A stretch of DNA of 64,000 nucleotides from Qipengyuania aurantiaca. GTDB lineage: Bacteria; Pseudomonadota; Alphaproteobacteria; Sphingomonadales; Sphingomonadaceae. Positions 18,356 through 27,102 of this stretch are shown here, piece after piece. The stretch is from positions 992,001-1,056,000 of the forward strand of contig NZ_CP081295.1 in NCBI RefSeq assembly GCF_019711375.1. Direction: 5' to 3'. The position numbers were made by a program, and so were the translations under genes. How positions within the stretch are numbered: the stretch's first letter is position 1; each line of letters starts with the position of its first letter. The notes below the pieces were generated by a model. That model was not told the DNA's origin. It did no database searches and was given only the letters and a program-made list of their open reading frames with translations.

Positions 18356-18433
18356 TCCGGGGTCCCGCTTTTCTTCGATCCAAAGCGCCTCGCCAAAAGT
18401 TTAGCGGGACCCCGGCTCAGGGGCCGGGGTGAC
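18340..18433. repeat. Inverted pair of CCCCGG..CCGGGGTCCCGC repeats
   Basis: Two copies face each other: 18340-18369 and the reverse complement at 18403-18433. Each is itself a small hairpin (CCCCGG, 7-8 base loop, CCGGGG) followed by TCCCGCT. Similar 'GACTTGATCCGGGGTCCC' elements are widespread in alphaproteobacterial genomes, as far as I know. The left copy overlaps the 3' end of ribF. The element occupies most of the ribF-ileS gap and could also act as a mRNA boundary, although no T-run follows. Confidence 0.75.
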
Positions 18434-18500
18434 GGAAGTCGGTTGCAGGCGCGACTCTCCACTTTATTGCTTCGCGCAAATCCCCTAACGGCCACACCCT

Positions 18501-21458
18501 ATGTCCGAACAGCGCGATTACAGAGACACGGTCTTCCTTCCCAAGACCGATTTACCAATGAAGGCCGGCCTCCCCCAGAAGGAGCCGAAGATCCTTGCGC
18601 GCTGGCAGGAAGAAAACCTCTACGAAGAGCTGCGCGAGAGCCGCAAGGACCGCGAGAAGTTCATCCTCCACGACGGCCCTCCCTACGCCAATGGCGACAT
18701 GCATATCGGCCATGCGCTGAACCGCATCCTGAAGGACATGGTGGTGCGCAGCCAGACGCTGCTCGGCAAGGACGCGCCTTTCGTGCCGGGCTGGGACTGC
18801 CACGGCCTGCCGATCGAGTGGAAGGTCGAGGAACAGTTTCGCAAGAAAAAGCGCGACAAAAATGCGATTCCGGCCAGCGAATTCCGCGCCGAATGCCGCG
18901 CCTATGCGCAGAAATGGGTCGACGTTCAGCGCGAACAATTGAAACGCCTCGGCCTGATGGCGGATTTCGACAATCCGTATCTCACCATGCAGTTCGAGAG
19001 CGAGGCGACCATCGTTGCCGAGCTGATGAAGTTCGCCGAAGCCGGAAACCTCTATCGCGGATCGAAGCCGGTGATGTGGTCGCCGGTCGAGGAAACCGCG
19101 CTGGCCGAAGCCGAGGTCGAATACGAGGACATCACCTCGACCCAGATCGACGTGGCGTTCGAGATCGTGGAATCGCCGATCGAGGAGCTGGTGGGCGCGC
19201 ATGCGGTGATCTGGACGACCACGCCGTGGACGATCCCGGTGAACCAGGCGATCGCTTTCTCACCGGACGCTGAGTATACGCTGTTCGAAGTTCGAGTTGC
19301 TCAAAAATTCCTCAAGCCCGAGGAATGGAATGACGCAGAATGGAAGGTCCACGGGCGCTATTTGACCGCCAAGGATCTCAACGGGACCATGTTCGGACGC
19401 ATGCCGTCTGAATTGAGCGGCACGAGTGAACCGAAAATAATTTGGAAGGGCAAAGGCTCCGACCTAGCCGGAACCGTTGCCCGTCACCCGATGCACCATC
19501 TCGGCGGGTTCTACGCCAAGCCCCGCCCGCTGCTCGCAGGCGATTTCGTCACCACCGACAGCGGTACGGGCCTCGTCCATATGTCGCCCGACCATGGCGA
19601 GGACGACTTCCTGCTTTGCCGCGAGCACGGTATCGAGCCGGTCTTCGCAGTCATGGGCGACGGGCGCTATCGCGACGACTGGGAGTGGCTCGGCGGCAGC
19701 GACGACCGCCGCCGCGCGGTGATCAACAAGGCCTTCAACGCGCCCGACGGACCGATCTGTTCGGACCTGCGCGAAGCAGGCGCGCTGCTTTCGGCCAGCG
19801 ACGATTACCAGCACTCCTACCCGCACTCATGGCGCTCCAAGGCCAAGGTCATCTACCGCTGCACGCCGCAGTGGTTCGTGCCGATGGACAAGGATCTGGG
19901 AGACACCTCCCAGTCCGTTCGCCCTGAGCCTGTCGAAGGGCCGCACTTCACTTCTGATGTGGCGCAAGAAGAAAAGGACGGGGCTTCGACAAGCTCAGCC
20001 CGAACGGTCGAGGGGAAGACGCTCAGACAGATCGCTATGCGCGAGATCGAGCGGGTGAAATTCTATCCCGAAAAGGGCCGCCGCCGCATCGGTTCGATGG
20101 TCGAGGGCCGCCCCGACTGGGTGCTCTCCCGCCAGCGCGCATGGGGCGTGCCGATCACGCTCTTCGTCCGCAGCGACGGCACCTATCTCCAAGACCCTGC
20201 GGTCAACGCCCGCGTGGTCGAAGCGGTGCGCGAACAGGGCGTCGACGCCTGGGACGAAAGCCGCAAGGCCGAATATCTCGGCACCGATCACGATCCGAAC
20301 GAGTTCGAGATGGTCACCGACATCCTCGATGTCTGGTTCGATTCGGGCTGCACCCACGCCTTCACATTGGAAGGCGACCGCTGGCCCGAACAGCGCTGGC
20401 CCGCCGACCTCTATCTCGAGGGCAGCGACCAGCATCGCGGCTGGTTCCAGTCGAGCCTGCTCGAAAGCTCCGCCACCCGCGGCCGCGCGCCCTATGACGC
20501 AGTGCTCACCCACGGCTTCACCATGGCGAGCGACGGCAAGAAGATGTCGAAGAGCCTCGGCAACACCATCGATCCCTTGAAGGTCATGGAACAGTACGGC
20601 GCGGACATCATCCGCCTCTGGGCGCTCTCGGTCGATTTCACCGAAGACCACCGCATCGGCGATGAAATCCTCAAGGGCGTGGGCGACCAGTACCGCCGCC
20701 TGCGCAACACCTTCCGCTACCTCCTCGGCGCGCTCGACGGGTTCGTGGGCGATATGGGCGATGCGGGCGAGATTCCCGAGCTGGAGGTCTACATCCTCGC
20801 GCTGCTGGCGGACCTCGACGGCAAGCTGAAGAAGGCGCTCGAGGAGTACGACTTCAACACCTACACGCGCCTGCTTGTCGATTTCTGCAACGAGGATTTG
20901 TCGGCCTTCTATTTCGATATCCGCAAGGACACGCTCTATTGCGACGGTCCGGATTCGACCCGCCGCAACGCCTATCGCACCGTGCTCGACCTCCTGTTCC
21001 ACGCGCTGGTCCGCTACGCCGCGCCGGTGCTGGTGTTCACCGCCGAGGAAGTCTGGACCACGCGCTATCCGGAAGGCGGCAGCGTCCACCTGCTCGACTG
21101 GCCGCCGGTCCCCGGTGTCACCGCCGACGGCGCGCGCTGGGACGCCCTGCGCGCACTTCGCGAGCGCGTCACCGAGGCGATCGAGCCGCTGCGCCGCGAC
21201 AAGACCATCCGCTCCAGCCTCGAAGCCGATGTGGTGGTCCCGGCCAGCGCGGTGCCCGAAGGCTTCAGCGACGAAGATCTCGCCGAACTGTTCATCACCG
21301 CGTCAGTGACGCGTGGGCAGAGCGACACGGTGACTGTCTCGCGCACCGACGAAAACAAGTGCGGCCGCTGCTGGCGCCTGCTGCCTTCCGTTGAGGAAGA
21401 CGGCGCGCTGTGCGACCGCTGCGAACCGGTCGTCGCCCAATTGGACGCAGCAGAATGA
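18501..21458 (+). CDS. ileS: Isoleucyl-tRNA synthetase (with in-frame repeat insertion)
   Basis: Charges tRNA-Ile. The HIGH-type motif DMHIGHALNRIL lies near residue 71 and KMSKSLGNT near residue 680. The CP1 editing domain lies between them, with a C-terminal zinc-binding CGRCWRL..CDRC. Length is 985 aa, about 30 longer than expected. The extra is at residues about 472-502, where a palindromic repeat is translated as a peptide containing VRPEPVEG and STSSART. It falls after QWFVPMDKDLGD and before KTLRQIAMREIE, a point where family members differ little in length. The reading frame is intact on both sides. lspA follows with an ATGA overlap. Confidence 0.96.
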   Translation: MSEQRDYRDTVFLPKTDLPMKAGLPQKEPKILARWQEENLYEELRESRKDREKFILHDGPPYANGDMHIGHALNRILKDMVVRSQTLLGKDAPFVPGWDCHGLPIEWKVEEQFRKKKRDKNAIPASEFRAECRAYAQKWVDVQREQLKRLGLMADFDNPYLTMQFESEATIVAELMKFAEAGNLYRGSKPVMWSPVEETALAEAEVEYEDITSTQIDVAFEIVESPIEELVGAHAVIWTTTPWTIPVNQAIAFSPDAEYTLFEVRVAQKFLKPEEWNDAEWKVHGRYLTAKDLNGTMFGRMPSELSGTSEPKIIWKGKGSDLAGTVARHPMHHLGGFYAKPRPLLAGDFVTTDSGTGLVHMSPDHGEDDFLLCREHGIEPVFAVMGDGRYRDDWEWLGGSDDRRRAVINKAFNAPDGPICSDLREAGALLSASDDYQHSYPHSWRSKAKVIYRCTPQWFVPMDKDLGDTSQSVRPEPVEGPHFTSDVAQEEKDGASTSSARTVEGKTLRQIAMREIERVKFYPEKGRRRIGSMVEGRPDWVLSRQRAWGVPITLFVRSDGTYLQDPAVNARVVEAVREQGVDAWDESRKAEYLGTDHDPNEFEMVTDILDVWFDSGCTHAFTLEGDRWPEQRWPADLYLEGSDQHRGWFQSSLLESSATRGRAPYDAVLTHGFTMASDGKKMSKSLGNTIDPLKVMEQYGADIIRLWALSVDFTEDHRIGDEILKGVGDQYRRLRNTFRYLLGALDGFVGDMGDAGEIPELEVYILALLADLDGKLKKALEEYDFNTYTRLLVDFCNEDLSAFYFDIRKDTLYCDGPDSTRRNAYRTVLDLLFHALVRYAAPVLVFTAEEVWTTRYPEGGSVHLLDWPPVPGVTADGARWDALRALRERVTEAIEPLRRDKTIRSSLEADVVVPASAVPEGFSDEDLAELFITASVTRGQSDTVTVSRTDENKCGRCWRLLPSVEEDGALCDRCEPVVAQLDAAE
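19915..20007. repeat. Palindromic repeat inserted in frame within ileS
   Basis: Imperfect inverted arms of about 27 bases (CCGTTCGCCCTGAGCCTGTC.. at 19915 and its partner ending GCCCGAACGG at 20007) flank a short centre. The arm core, CTGAGC-T-GTCGAAG, is a common dispersed palindrome of Sphingomonadales genomes, normally found between genes. Here it interrupts an essential gene without breaking the frame, adding about 31 codons. Confidence 0.85.
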
Positions 21459-22003
21459 ACCCGCTCCTGAAACTGCGCCTGATCGGCGTCGTCATCGCCT
21501 TTGCGATCTACGCGGTCGACCAGTGGGTCAAATGGCTGATGGTCGCCCCGCTGCAATTGCGGCAGGTCCGCGTGATCGAACTGCTGCCCTTTTTCGACCT
21601 GCGCTGGACGCAGAATTTCGGCGTGTCGATGGGCATGTTCGAGGCGGACAGCTTCGAATCGCGCTGGATCCTCGTCGGCGTGACCGCGCTGATCGCGCTG
21701 GTCGTCACCATCTGGATGTTCCGCGAGAAGGCCTTTGGCGACATCCTCGGCCTGTCGATGATCCTCGGCGGCGCGCTGGGCAATATCAAGGATCGCTACG
21801 AGCTCGGCTATGTCATCGACTACGCCGACCTCCATTTCGGGGATTTCCGCCCCTTCCTCATTTTCAACGTCGCCGATGCCGCTATCACCATCGGCGTCCT
21901 CATTATCCTTGCTCGCGCCTTCTTCATGCGCGACAAGGACGAAGACGAGGTCGACGACCTCATGCAAGGCAAGCCGGCAGACGCCGCGGAGAATACGAAA
22001 TGA
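21455..22003 (+). CDS. lspA: Signal peptidase II (prolipoprotein signal peptidase)
   Basis: Membrane aspartyl protease that cleaves lipoprotein signal peptides before the lipidated Cys. The 182-aa protein has four membrane helices and the two catalytic Asp regions: AYAVDQWVKW near the N-terminus with the FGDFRPFLIFNVADAAI segment (D in NVADAAI), and GGALGNIKDRYELGYVIDYADL. The start overlaps the ileS stop (ATGA), the usual ileS-lspA arrangement. It overlaps the next gene, itself a lipoprotein, by 4 bases. Confidence 0.95.
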   Translation: MNPLLKLRLIGVVIAFAIYAVDQWVKWLMVAPLQLRQVRVIELLPFFDLRWTQNFGVSMGMFEADSFESRWILVGVTALIALVVTIWMFREKAFGDILGLSMILGGALGNIKDRYELGYVIDYADLHFGDFRPFLIFNVADAAITIGVLIILARAFFMRDKDEDEVDDLMQGKPADAAENTK

Positions 22004-22410
22004 ACACCATCGCCCGTATCGCCCTTCTCGGCGCCACTTCCAGCCTGCTCGCAGCCTGTGGCGGCGGCGGTTTCCTCAACCGTGACCGTCCGGACGAATT
22101 CGCCGTGCAGCGCCAAGCACCGCTGGTGGTCCCGCCCGATTTCAACCTCGTGCCGCCCGCACCCGGCGCCCCGCGCCCGGCCGAAGGTTCAGCTGCCGAA
22201 CAGACGCTCGAAGCACTCTTCGGCGGCCCGGCCCAACGCAGCGCGGTGGAAACCAGCGCGCTTGACCGCGCGGGCGTGGCCGAACCCGGCATCCGCAGCC
22301 AGGTCGGCTCGGAAGGCACCAACACGGTCGCCAAGGGCCGCGTGACCCGCGACATCATCGCCGCCCCCGAAGGCGACGGTGCTACGGCGCAGGTCGTAAT
22401 TCCGGGCTGA
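22000..22410 (+). CDS. DUF3035 lipoprotein
   Basis: A 136-aa secreted protein with a short signal peptide ending in the lipobox LAAC, so it should be lipidated by the adjacent LspA pathway. A Pro-rich segment VVPPDFNLVPPAPGAPRP follows, which is the DUF3035 hallmark, then a low-complexity C-terminal half. It overlaps lspA by 4 bases. Function unknown. Repeat block B begins just after its stop. Confidence 0.85.
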   Translation: MNTIARIALLGATSSLLAACGGGGFLNRDRPDEFAVQRQAPLVVPPDFNLVPPAPGAPRPAEGSAAEQTLEALFGGPAQRSAVETSALDRAGVAEPGIRSQVGSEGTNTVAKGRVTRDIIAAPEGDGATAQVVIPG

Positions 22411-22423
22411 CGCCCGCAATTAC

Positions 22424-22674
22424 TTTTTCTTGTTTTGGGAGCCCGCCTCCGCGGGCTCATCCTCGGTGTTGTTTCGACGCGTGACCGCGTCGAGCACCTG
22501 CGGGCGCGCGGTCGCGCTTTGGCTGCCGCGACCAAGATAAAACCTAATTAGTTGGCGATGGTTCGGGCTGCGCCTAGCAGCCCGCAAGGCCGACCGGCCG
22601 CCCGCAGCGGGTGCGGCTTGCCGCACATCTAGCGAGGACGACTCCGCGGAGGCGGGTTCGAAAAACAAGAAATC
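22424..22674 (+). repeat. Composite inverted repeat block B (type I/type II pair)
   Basis: The whole gap between two convergent genes is repeat DNA. A type I unit starts on plus with TTTTTCTTGTTTT, an 8-bp stem with loop CTCC (22439-22458), ATCCTCGG, a second stem CGACGCG/CGCGTCG, then CCTGCGGGCG and GGCTGCCG. A type II unit faces it on minus: TTGTTTTTCG at 22661-22672, a stem-loop at 22640-22659, GTCCTCG, a GTGCGG/CCGCAC hairpin, the 24-base core 22584-22607, and a GGGCTG/CAGCCC hairpin. The order and size equal block A in reverse orientation. The minus unit starts about 7 bases after the CorC-family stop codon. Confidence 0.78.
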
Positions 22675-24000
22675 TCAGTCTCCCGAGACGTCCTCGTCCT
22701 TTGCGGGTCCGACCGCGCTCACCAGCACCTTGTCGATACGGCGTTCGTCGAGGTCGATCACTTCGAAGCGCCAGCCCTGTTCCTCGAACCATTCGCCTTC
22801 GACGGGTAGCTTCTTCATCACGGCGAGGCAGAAGCCCGCCACCGTGGCGAATTCGCGGTCGTCGCCGTAGTCGAGGCCCAGTCGGTCGGCGAGCGCATCG
22901 GCGCTGAGCGAACCGGCGACCAGCAGCGAGCCGTCCTCGCGCTCGACGATGCCGGGCGTATCGTCCGGGTCCTGGTCGCTCGCGAAATCGCCCACCAGCG
23001 CGGTGAGCAGGTCGACCGGGGTCACGATACCGTCGAGATGGCCGTATTCGTCATGCACCATCGCCATGGCGATATCGGCCTGCTGCAGCACGCGTAGCGC
23101 GTCGACTGCATCGAGCTGGTCGGGCACGACCTCGGCCTTGGTCATCAGCTGTTCGAGCCGGACGCCCTCGCCCGCCAGCAAGGCACCCAGAACTTCGCGC
23201 ACGCGCACGAGGCCCATGACCTTGTCGGGCGTGCCGTCCGCCACCGGCCAGACCGAGTGTGGGCTTTCTTCCAGCAGCGCGCGAATCGCTTCTTCGTTGG
23301 CGTTGACATCGATCCAGTCGAGATCGGTGCGCGGCGTCATAACTTCGCGCACGGGACGCTCGGCAAGCCGCACGACACCGGCGAGCATCTGGTGCTGCTC
23401 GGTCTCGATGATGCCCGTCCGGGTGGCCTCGGCGAAGAGCATGTGGAGCTCTTCCGCCGTCACGGCGCTCTGGCCCGCCGGCTTGACGCCGAGCAGGCGG
23501 ATCAGCGCGCCCGAGGACGCGTCGAGCAGCCAGACCAGCGGCGCAGCGACCTTGGCGAGCAGCGCCATGGGGCGCGACATGGCGATGGCGATCGGCACGG
23601 CGGCGCGCAGGGCGACCTGCTTGGGTACGAGCTCGCCGACCACGAGGCTGAAATAGGTGGTGAGCGCGATGACCAGCGCGAAGCCTGCCTGATCCGCCCA
23701 GTCGGACGGCACACCGATGGCTTCGAGCCGCTCGCCGACCGGACCACCAAGGCTCGCACCCGAATAGGCGCCCGCCACGATGCCCACCAGCGTGATGCCG
23801 ATCTGCACGGTCGAGAGGAACTTGCCCGGGTCCGCGGCAAGGTCGATCGCGGTCTTCGCGCCCGAGCTCCCCTGGTTGGCAGCCGAACGCAGCCGGCCGG
23901 TGCGCGCGGAAACGATGGCGAGCTCGCTCATGGCAAAGATGCCGTTGAGCAGGATCAGCCCGGCGATGATGAGAAGGTCGGTCCAGGGAAAGGGTGTCAC
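22675..24000 (-). CDS. CNNM/CorC-HlyC family membrane protein (DUF21-CBS-CorC)
   Basis: A 441-aa inner-membrane protein. An N-terminal DUF21 domain has three to four helices (residues about 1-190), followed by two CBS domains (REVMTPRTDLDWIDVN.. and the VVPDQLDAVDALRVLQQ.. region) and a C-terminal transporter-associated CorC/HlyC domain with EREDGSLLVAGSLSADAL. Family members are linked to Mg2+/Co2+ efflux or resistance; older names call them hemolysins. The start is GTG. The type II unit of repeat block B directly follows the stop. Confidence 0.9.
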   Translation of the reverse strand: MTPFPWTDLLIIAGLILLNGIFAMSELAIVSARTGRLRSAANQGSSGAKTAIDLAADPGKFLSTVQIGITLVGIVAGAYSGASLGGPVGERLEAIGVPSDWADQAGFALVIALTTYFSLVVGELVPKQVALRAAVPIAIAMSRPMALLAKVAAPLVWLLDASSGALIRLLGVKPAGQSAVTAEELHMLFAEATRTGIIETEQHQMLAGVVRLAERPVREVMTPRTDLDWIDVNANEEAIRALLEESPHSVWPVADGTPDKVMGLVRVREVLGALLAGEGVRLEQLMTKAEVVPDQLDAVDALRVLQQADIAMAMVHDEYGHLDGIVTPVDLLTALVGDFASDQDPDDTPGIVEREDGSLLVAGSLSADALADRLGLDYGDDREFATVAGFCLAVMKKLPVEGEWFEEQGWRFEVIDLDERRIDKVLVSAVGPAKDEDVSGD

Positions 24001-24171
24001 GCACCCCCGCTAGCACAAAAGACCGGCTCTGCCAGCGTCTCTCGGAACACTGCGTGCTTTGAGTGGTTTGACCCTTCTAGAGACGCCGGTGGGTGCGTCC
24101 CACCGCAACCGGGCATGGGAGGGGCTGGAGCGCTCCGCCAAAACCCGGCTCGATAAAAGGGAACAGAACAT

Positions 24172-24870
24172 ATGAAAAAATCACGCTTTTTGCTCGCAGG
24201 CCTCTCCTCGATCGCCCTTCTGGGCACTTCAGCCTGTGTGACCGACCCCAACACGGGTGAGCGCAAGGTTTCGCGCACCGTCCTCGGCGGTGTCGGCGGC
24301 GCAGTGGCAGGCGGCCTTCTGGGCGGCGTCATCGGCGGCAAGACCGGACGCATCATCGGCGCAGCTGCCGGCGGCGCGGCAGGCGGCTATGTCGGCTATC
24401 GCATGGACCAGCAGATCAAGGAGCTGAAGGAGCAGACCGCCGGTTCCGGCGTGGACGTCACGGAAACGGACGGCGGCGAGGCCATCCTCGTGAACCTGCC
24501 CGACGGCGTGACCTTCGCCACCGGCAGCGCGACGATCAACTCGGCCTTCCGCGCCACGCTCGACAATGTCGCGGCGAGCATGGTCCAGTATCCGAACAGC
24601 CTGATCGACGTCTATGGCTACACCGACACCACCGGCTCGACCGAACTGAACCAGCGCCTGTCCGAACAGCGCGCGCAGGCGGTTGCCAACTACCTTATCA
24701 GCCGCGGCGTGAGTTCCTCGCGCATCCGCTGGCAGGGCTATGGCGAGCAGTACGAACACCTGAAGGTCAAGACCGGCGACGGCGTGAATGAGCCGCTGAA
24801 CCGCCGCGTCGAAATCAAGATCATCCCGTTCGACCAGCAGGATGTGGAAGCGGCGCAGGCAAACCAATAG
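24172..24870 (+). CDS. OmpA-family outer-membrane lipoprotein with glycine zipper
   Basis: A 232-aa protein with a signal peptide and lipobox (..LLGTSAC), placing it as a lipoprotein. A glycine-rich segment (GVGGAVAGGLLGGVIGGKTG.. near residues 40-80) forms a glycine-zipper membrane or oligomer motif. A C-terminal OmpA/Pal peptidoglycan-binding domain contains GYTDTTGSTELNQRLSEQRA and NRRVEIKI. It likely links the outer membrane to the cell wall (YiaD-like). The upstream 170 bases hold a GGTGGG/CCCACC hairpin. A strong terminator follows. Confidence 0.9.
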   Translation: MKKSRFLLAGLSSIALLGTSACVTDPNTGERKVSRTVLGGVGGAVAGGLLGGVIGGKTGRIIGAAAGGAAGGYVGYRMDQQIKELKEQTAGSGVDVTETDGGEAILVNLPDGVTFATGSATINSAFRATLDNVAASMVQYPNSLIDVYGYTDTTGSTELNQRLSEQRAQAVANYLISRGVSSSRIRWQGYGEQYEHLKVKTGDGVNEPLNRRVEIKIIPFDQQDVEAAQANQ

Positions 24871-24910
24871 GTTGCTTCGCCAAAGAGTTCTTCGGGACTG
24901 TCGCAGAAGA

Positions 24911-24938
24911 AGGGTCGGGCGCAAGCCCGGCCCTTTTT
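24911..24938 (+). terminator. Terminator of the OmpA-family gene
   Basis: A 10-bp stem AGGGTCGGGC / GCCCGGCCCT (one G-U pair) with a GCAA tetraloop is followed by TTTTT. It lies 40 bases past the stop and touches the end of the convergent phosphatase gene. Confidence 0.8.
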
Positions 24939-25719
24939 ATTGGGCGGAGACCTTTGCGGCACGCTCTGCCAGGTGATCGATCGTCGCCTGGTGGATGGCA
25001 GGGGAGCTGGCGACCACGCCGAAGGCACGCGGGTCGCGCTTGTTGTAATCGAGCTTGCGGCCGAAACTGTCCGACACCGCCGCCCCCGCTTCGCGCGCGA
25101 TGAGCCCGGCGGCGGCGATATCCCATTCGAAGCCCCAGCGCAGCGTCGCCACGAGGTCGGCTTCGTCGGCGGCGACCATGGCGATGCGCAGCGCAATCGA
25201 GTTGGGCTGGTCGACCTTGGTCAGCATCCGGTCCTGCTTCATCAGGTCGGCAGCAGGCACGCGGGCACCGGCAAATTCAGCGCGCGTGGAGGCGGCGAGC
25301 TTTTCGCCGTTGCGAGTCGCCCCCTGCCCCGCCACCGCGTGCCAGACCTCGCCGCGCGCCGGGGCGCAGAGCGAGCCGATCAGAGGCCGCCCGTTGCTGA
25401 TCAGCGCGACCGAAACCGCCCAACCCTTGCGCCCGCGGATGAAATCGCGCGTGCCGTCGACGGGATCGACCATCCAGATCAGGTTGTGCTCGAGCCGGAT
25501 CGGATCGTCGGCGGTCTCTTCCGACAGCCAGCCGGCGGAGGGCAGCAGGGCGCCCAGTTCGCGCTTGAGGAAAGCGTCCACCGCGAGGTCCGCCTCGCAC
25601 ACCGGGCTGCCGGGAGATTTTTCCCAGGATTGCAGCTCGGCGCCCGCCCCGGGCCACAGGCCAAGGGCGATCTCGCCGGCGTGAGCGACGATGGATTCGA
25701 GGCGTTTACTGTCGATCAT
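24937..25719 (-). CDS. Inositol monophosphatase family protein, CysQ-like 3'(2'),5'-bisphosphate nucleotidase
   Basis: A 260-aa Mg2+-dependent phosphatase. Metal-binding motifs EETADD (near residue 70) and [15 protein letters not shown] (near residue 95) are present, as is a C-terminal [19 protein letters not shown], the W-D-x-A-A family motif. Candidates are CysQ (recycling of PAP from sulfate assimilation), inositol phosphatase or histidinol phosphatase. The sequence favours the CysQ-like branch but does not settle it. The ATG at MIDSKRLE is chosen over a longer frame. Confidence 0.85.
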   Translation of the reverse strand: MIDSKRLESIVAHAGEIALGLWPGAGAELQSWEKSPGSPVCEADLAVDAFLKRELGALLPSAGWLSEETADDPIRLEHNLIWMVDPVDGTRDFIRGRKGWAVSVALISNGRPLIGSLCAPARGEVWHAVAGQGATRNGEKLAASTRAEFAGARVPAADLMKQDRMLTKVDQPNSIALRIAMVAADEADLVATLRWGFEWDIAAAGLIAREAGAAVSDSFGRKLDYNKRDPRAFGVVASSPAIHQATIDHLAERAAKVSAQ

Positions 25720-25841
25720 GGAAGTCGCCAGCGCCCTGCACCCGAATCCGGCTCTTTTCAAGAAGGCCTACGTATGCTTATGCGCGCATCGACTCCCTAC
25801 CCCCCAAACGCGCGGCCTCGCGCGAAGGAATAGCGACCGAC

Positions 25842-27041
25842 ATGAACATCCACGAATATCAGGCCAAGGAACTCCTCGCGAAATACGGCATCGCCGTTCC
25901 CGCAGGACACGCAGCAATGACCGTCGAAGAGGCTGTCGAAGGCGCGAAACAGCTTCCCGGGCCGCTCTATGTCGTGAAGGCGCAGATCCACGCCGGTGGC
26001 CGAGGCAAGGGCAAGTTCAAGGAACTGGGCCCCGATGCCAAGGGTGGCGTCCGCCTCTCGCAAAGCATCGAGGACGTCGAAGCCAACGCCAAGGAAATGC
26101 TCGGCAACACGCTGGTGACCATCCAGACCGGCGACGAAGGCAAGCAGGTCAATCGCCTCTATGTCACCGATGGTGTCGACATCGAAAAGGAATACTACCT
26201 CTCCATGCTGGTCGACCGCGCCACCGGCCAGGTCGCGATGATCGCTTCGACCGAAGGCGGCATGGACATCGAGGACGTCGCGCATGAGACGCCCGAGAAG
26301 ATCACCACCATCACCATCGACCCGGCGCAGGGCTTCATGCCCCACCACGGACGCGCGGTGGCTTTCGCGCTCAAGCTGACGGGCGACACCAACAAGCAGG
26401 CACAGAAGCTCGCCAAGCAGCTCTACACCGCCTTCATGGACCTCGACATGGAAATGCTCGAGATCAACCCGCTGGTGGAAGACAAGGAAGGCAACCTCCT
26501 CGTCCTCGACACCAAAATGAGCTTCGACGGCAATTCGCTCTACCGCCACAAGGACGTGGAAGCGATGCGCGACGAGACCGAGGAAGACCCGGCTGAAGTC
26601 GAAGCATCCGAATACGACCTCGCCTACATCAAGCTCGACGGCAACATCGGCTGCATGGTCAACGGCGCAGGCCTCGCCATGGCGACGATGGACATCATCA
26701 AGCTGAACGGCGCCTTTCCGGCCAACTTCCTCGACGTGGGCGGCGGTGCGACGACCGAGAAGGTCACCGCAGCGTTCAAAATCATCCTCAAGGACCCGGC
26801 AGTCGAGGGTATCCTCGTCAACATCTTCGGCGGCATCATGCGTTGCGACACGATCGCGGAAGGCATCGTGGTTGCGGCGAAGGAAGTCGACCTGGACGTG
26901 CCGCTGGTGGTTCGCCTCGAAGGCACCAATGTCGAGAAGGGCAAGGAAATCCTCGCCAACTCGGGCCTGCCGATCGTTCCGGCAGACGATCTGGGCGACG
27001 CCGCCCGCAAGATCGTGGCCGAGGTCAAGAAGGCGGCGTAA
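25842..27041 (+). CDS. sucC: Succinyl-CoA ligase (ADP-forming) subunit beta
   Basis: TCA-cycle enzyme making ATP from succinyl-CoA; the beta subunit binds nucleotide through an ATP-grasp domain. The 399-aa protein has the N-terminal [43 protein letters not shown] and [10 protein letters not shown] motifs, all diagnostic. The usual partner sucD is not next to it: the gene is followed by a hairpin and then a convergent gene. Confidence 0.97.
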   Translation: MNIHEYQAKELLAKYGIAVPAGHAAMTVEEAVEGAKQLPGPLYVVKAQIHAGGRGKGKFKELGPDAKGGVRLSQSIEDVEANAKEMLGNTLVTIQTGDEGKQVNRLYVTDGVDIEKEYYLSMLVDRATGQVAMIASTEGGMDIEDVAHETPEKITTITIDPAQGFMPHHGRAVAFALKLTGDTNKQAQKLAKQLYTAFMDLDMEMLEINPLVEDKEGNLLVLDTKMSFDGNSLYRHKDVEAMRDETEEDPAEVEASEYDLAYIKLDGNIGCMVNGAGLAMATMDIIKLNGAFPANFLDVGGGATTEKVTAAFKIILKDPAVEGILVNIFGGIMRCDTIAEGIVVAAKEVDLDVPLVVRLEGTNVEKGKEILANSGLPIVPADDLGDAARKIVAEVKKAA

Positions 27042-27063
27042 GCCTCCTTGCCGATCAAATACG

Positions 27064-27097
27064 AAGGCCGTGCCAGCTTCATGCTGGCGCGGCCTTT
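27064..27097 (+). terminator. Terminator of sucC
   Basis: A 14-bp stem AAGGCCGTGCCAGC/GCTGGCGCGGCCTT (one mismatch) with loop TTCAT is followed by TTGCTTGT. It lies 22 bases after the sucC stop and just before the end of the convergent gene, so it may serve both. Confidence 0.7.
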
Positions 27098-27102
27098 GCT
27101 TG

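Noticed and set aside
18340..18433. Possible CRISPR or short tandem array
   Set aside because: There are only two copies and they are inverted rather than direct, with no spacers or cas genes nearby.
22424..22674. Repeat stem-loops as ordinary terminators
   Set aside because: The T-rich tract precedes the stem instead of following it in the direction of the upstream gene, and in the other direction the stem is followed by A-rich sequence.
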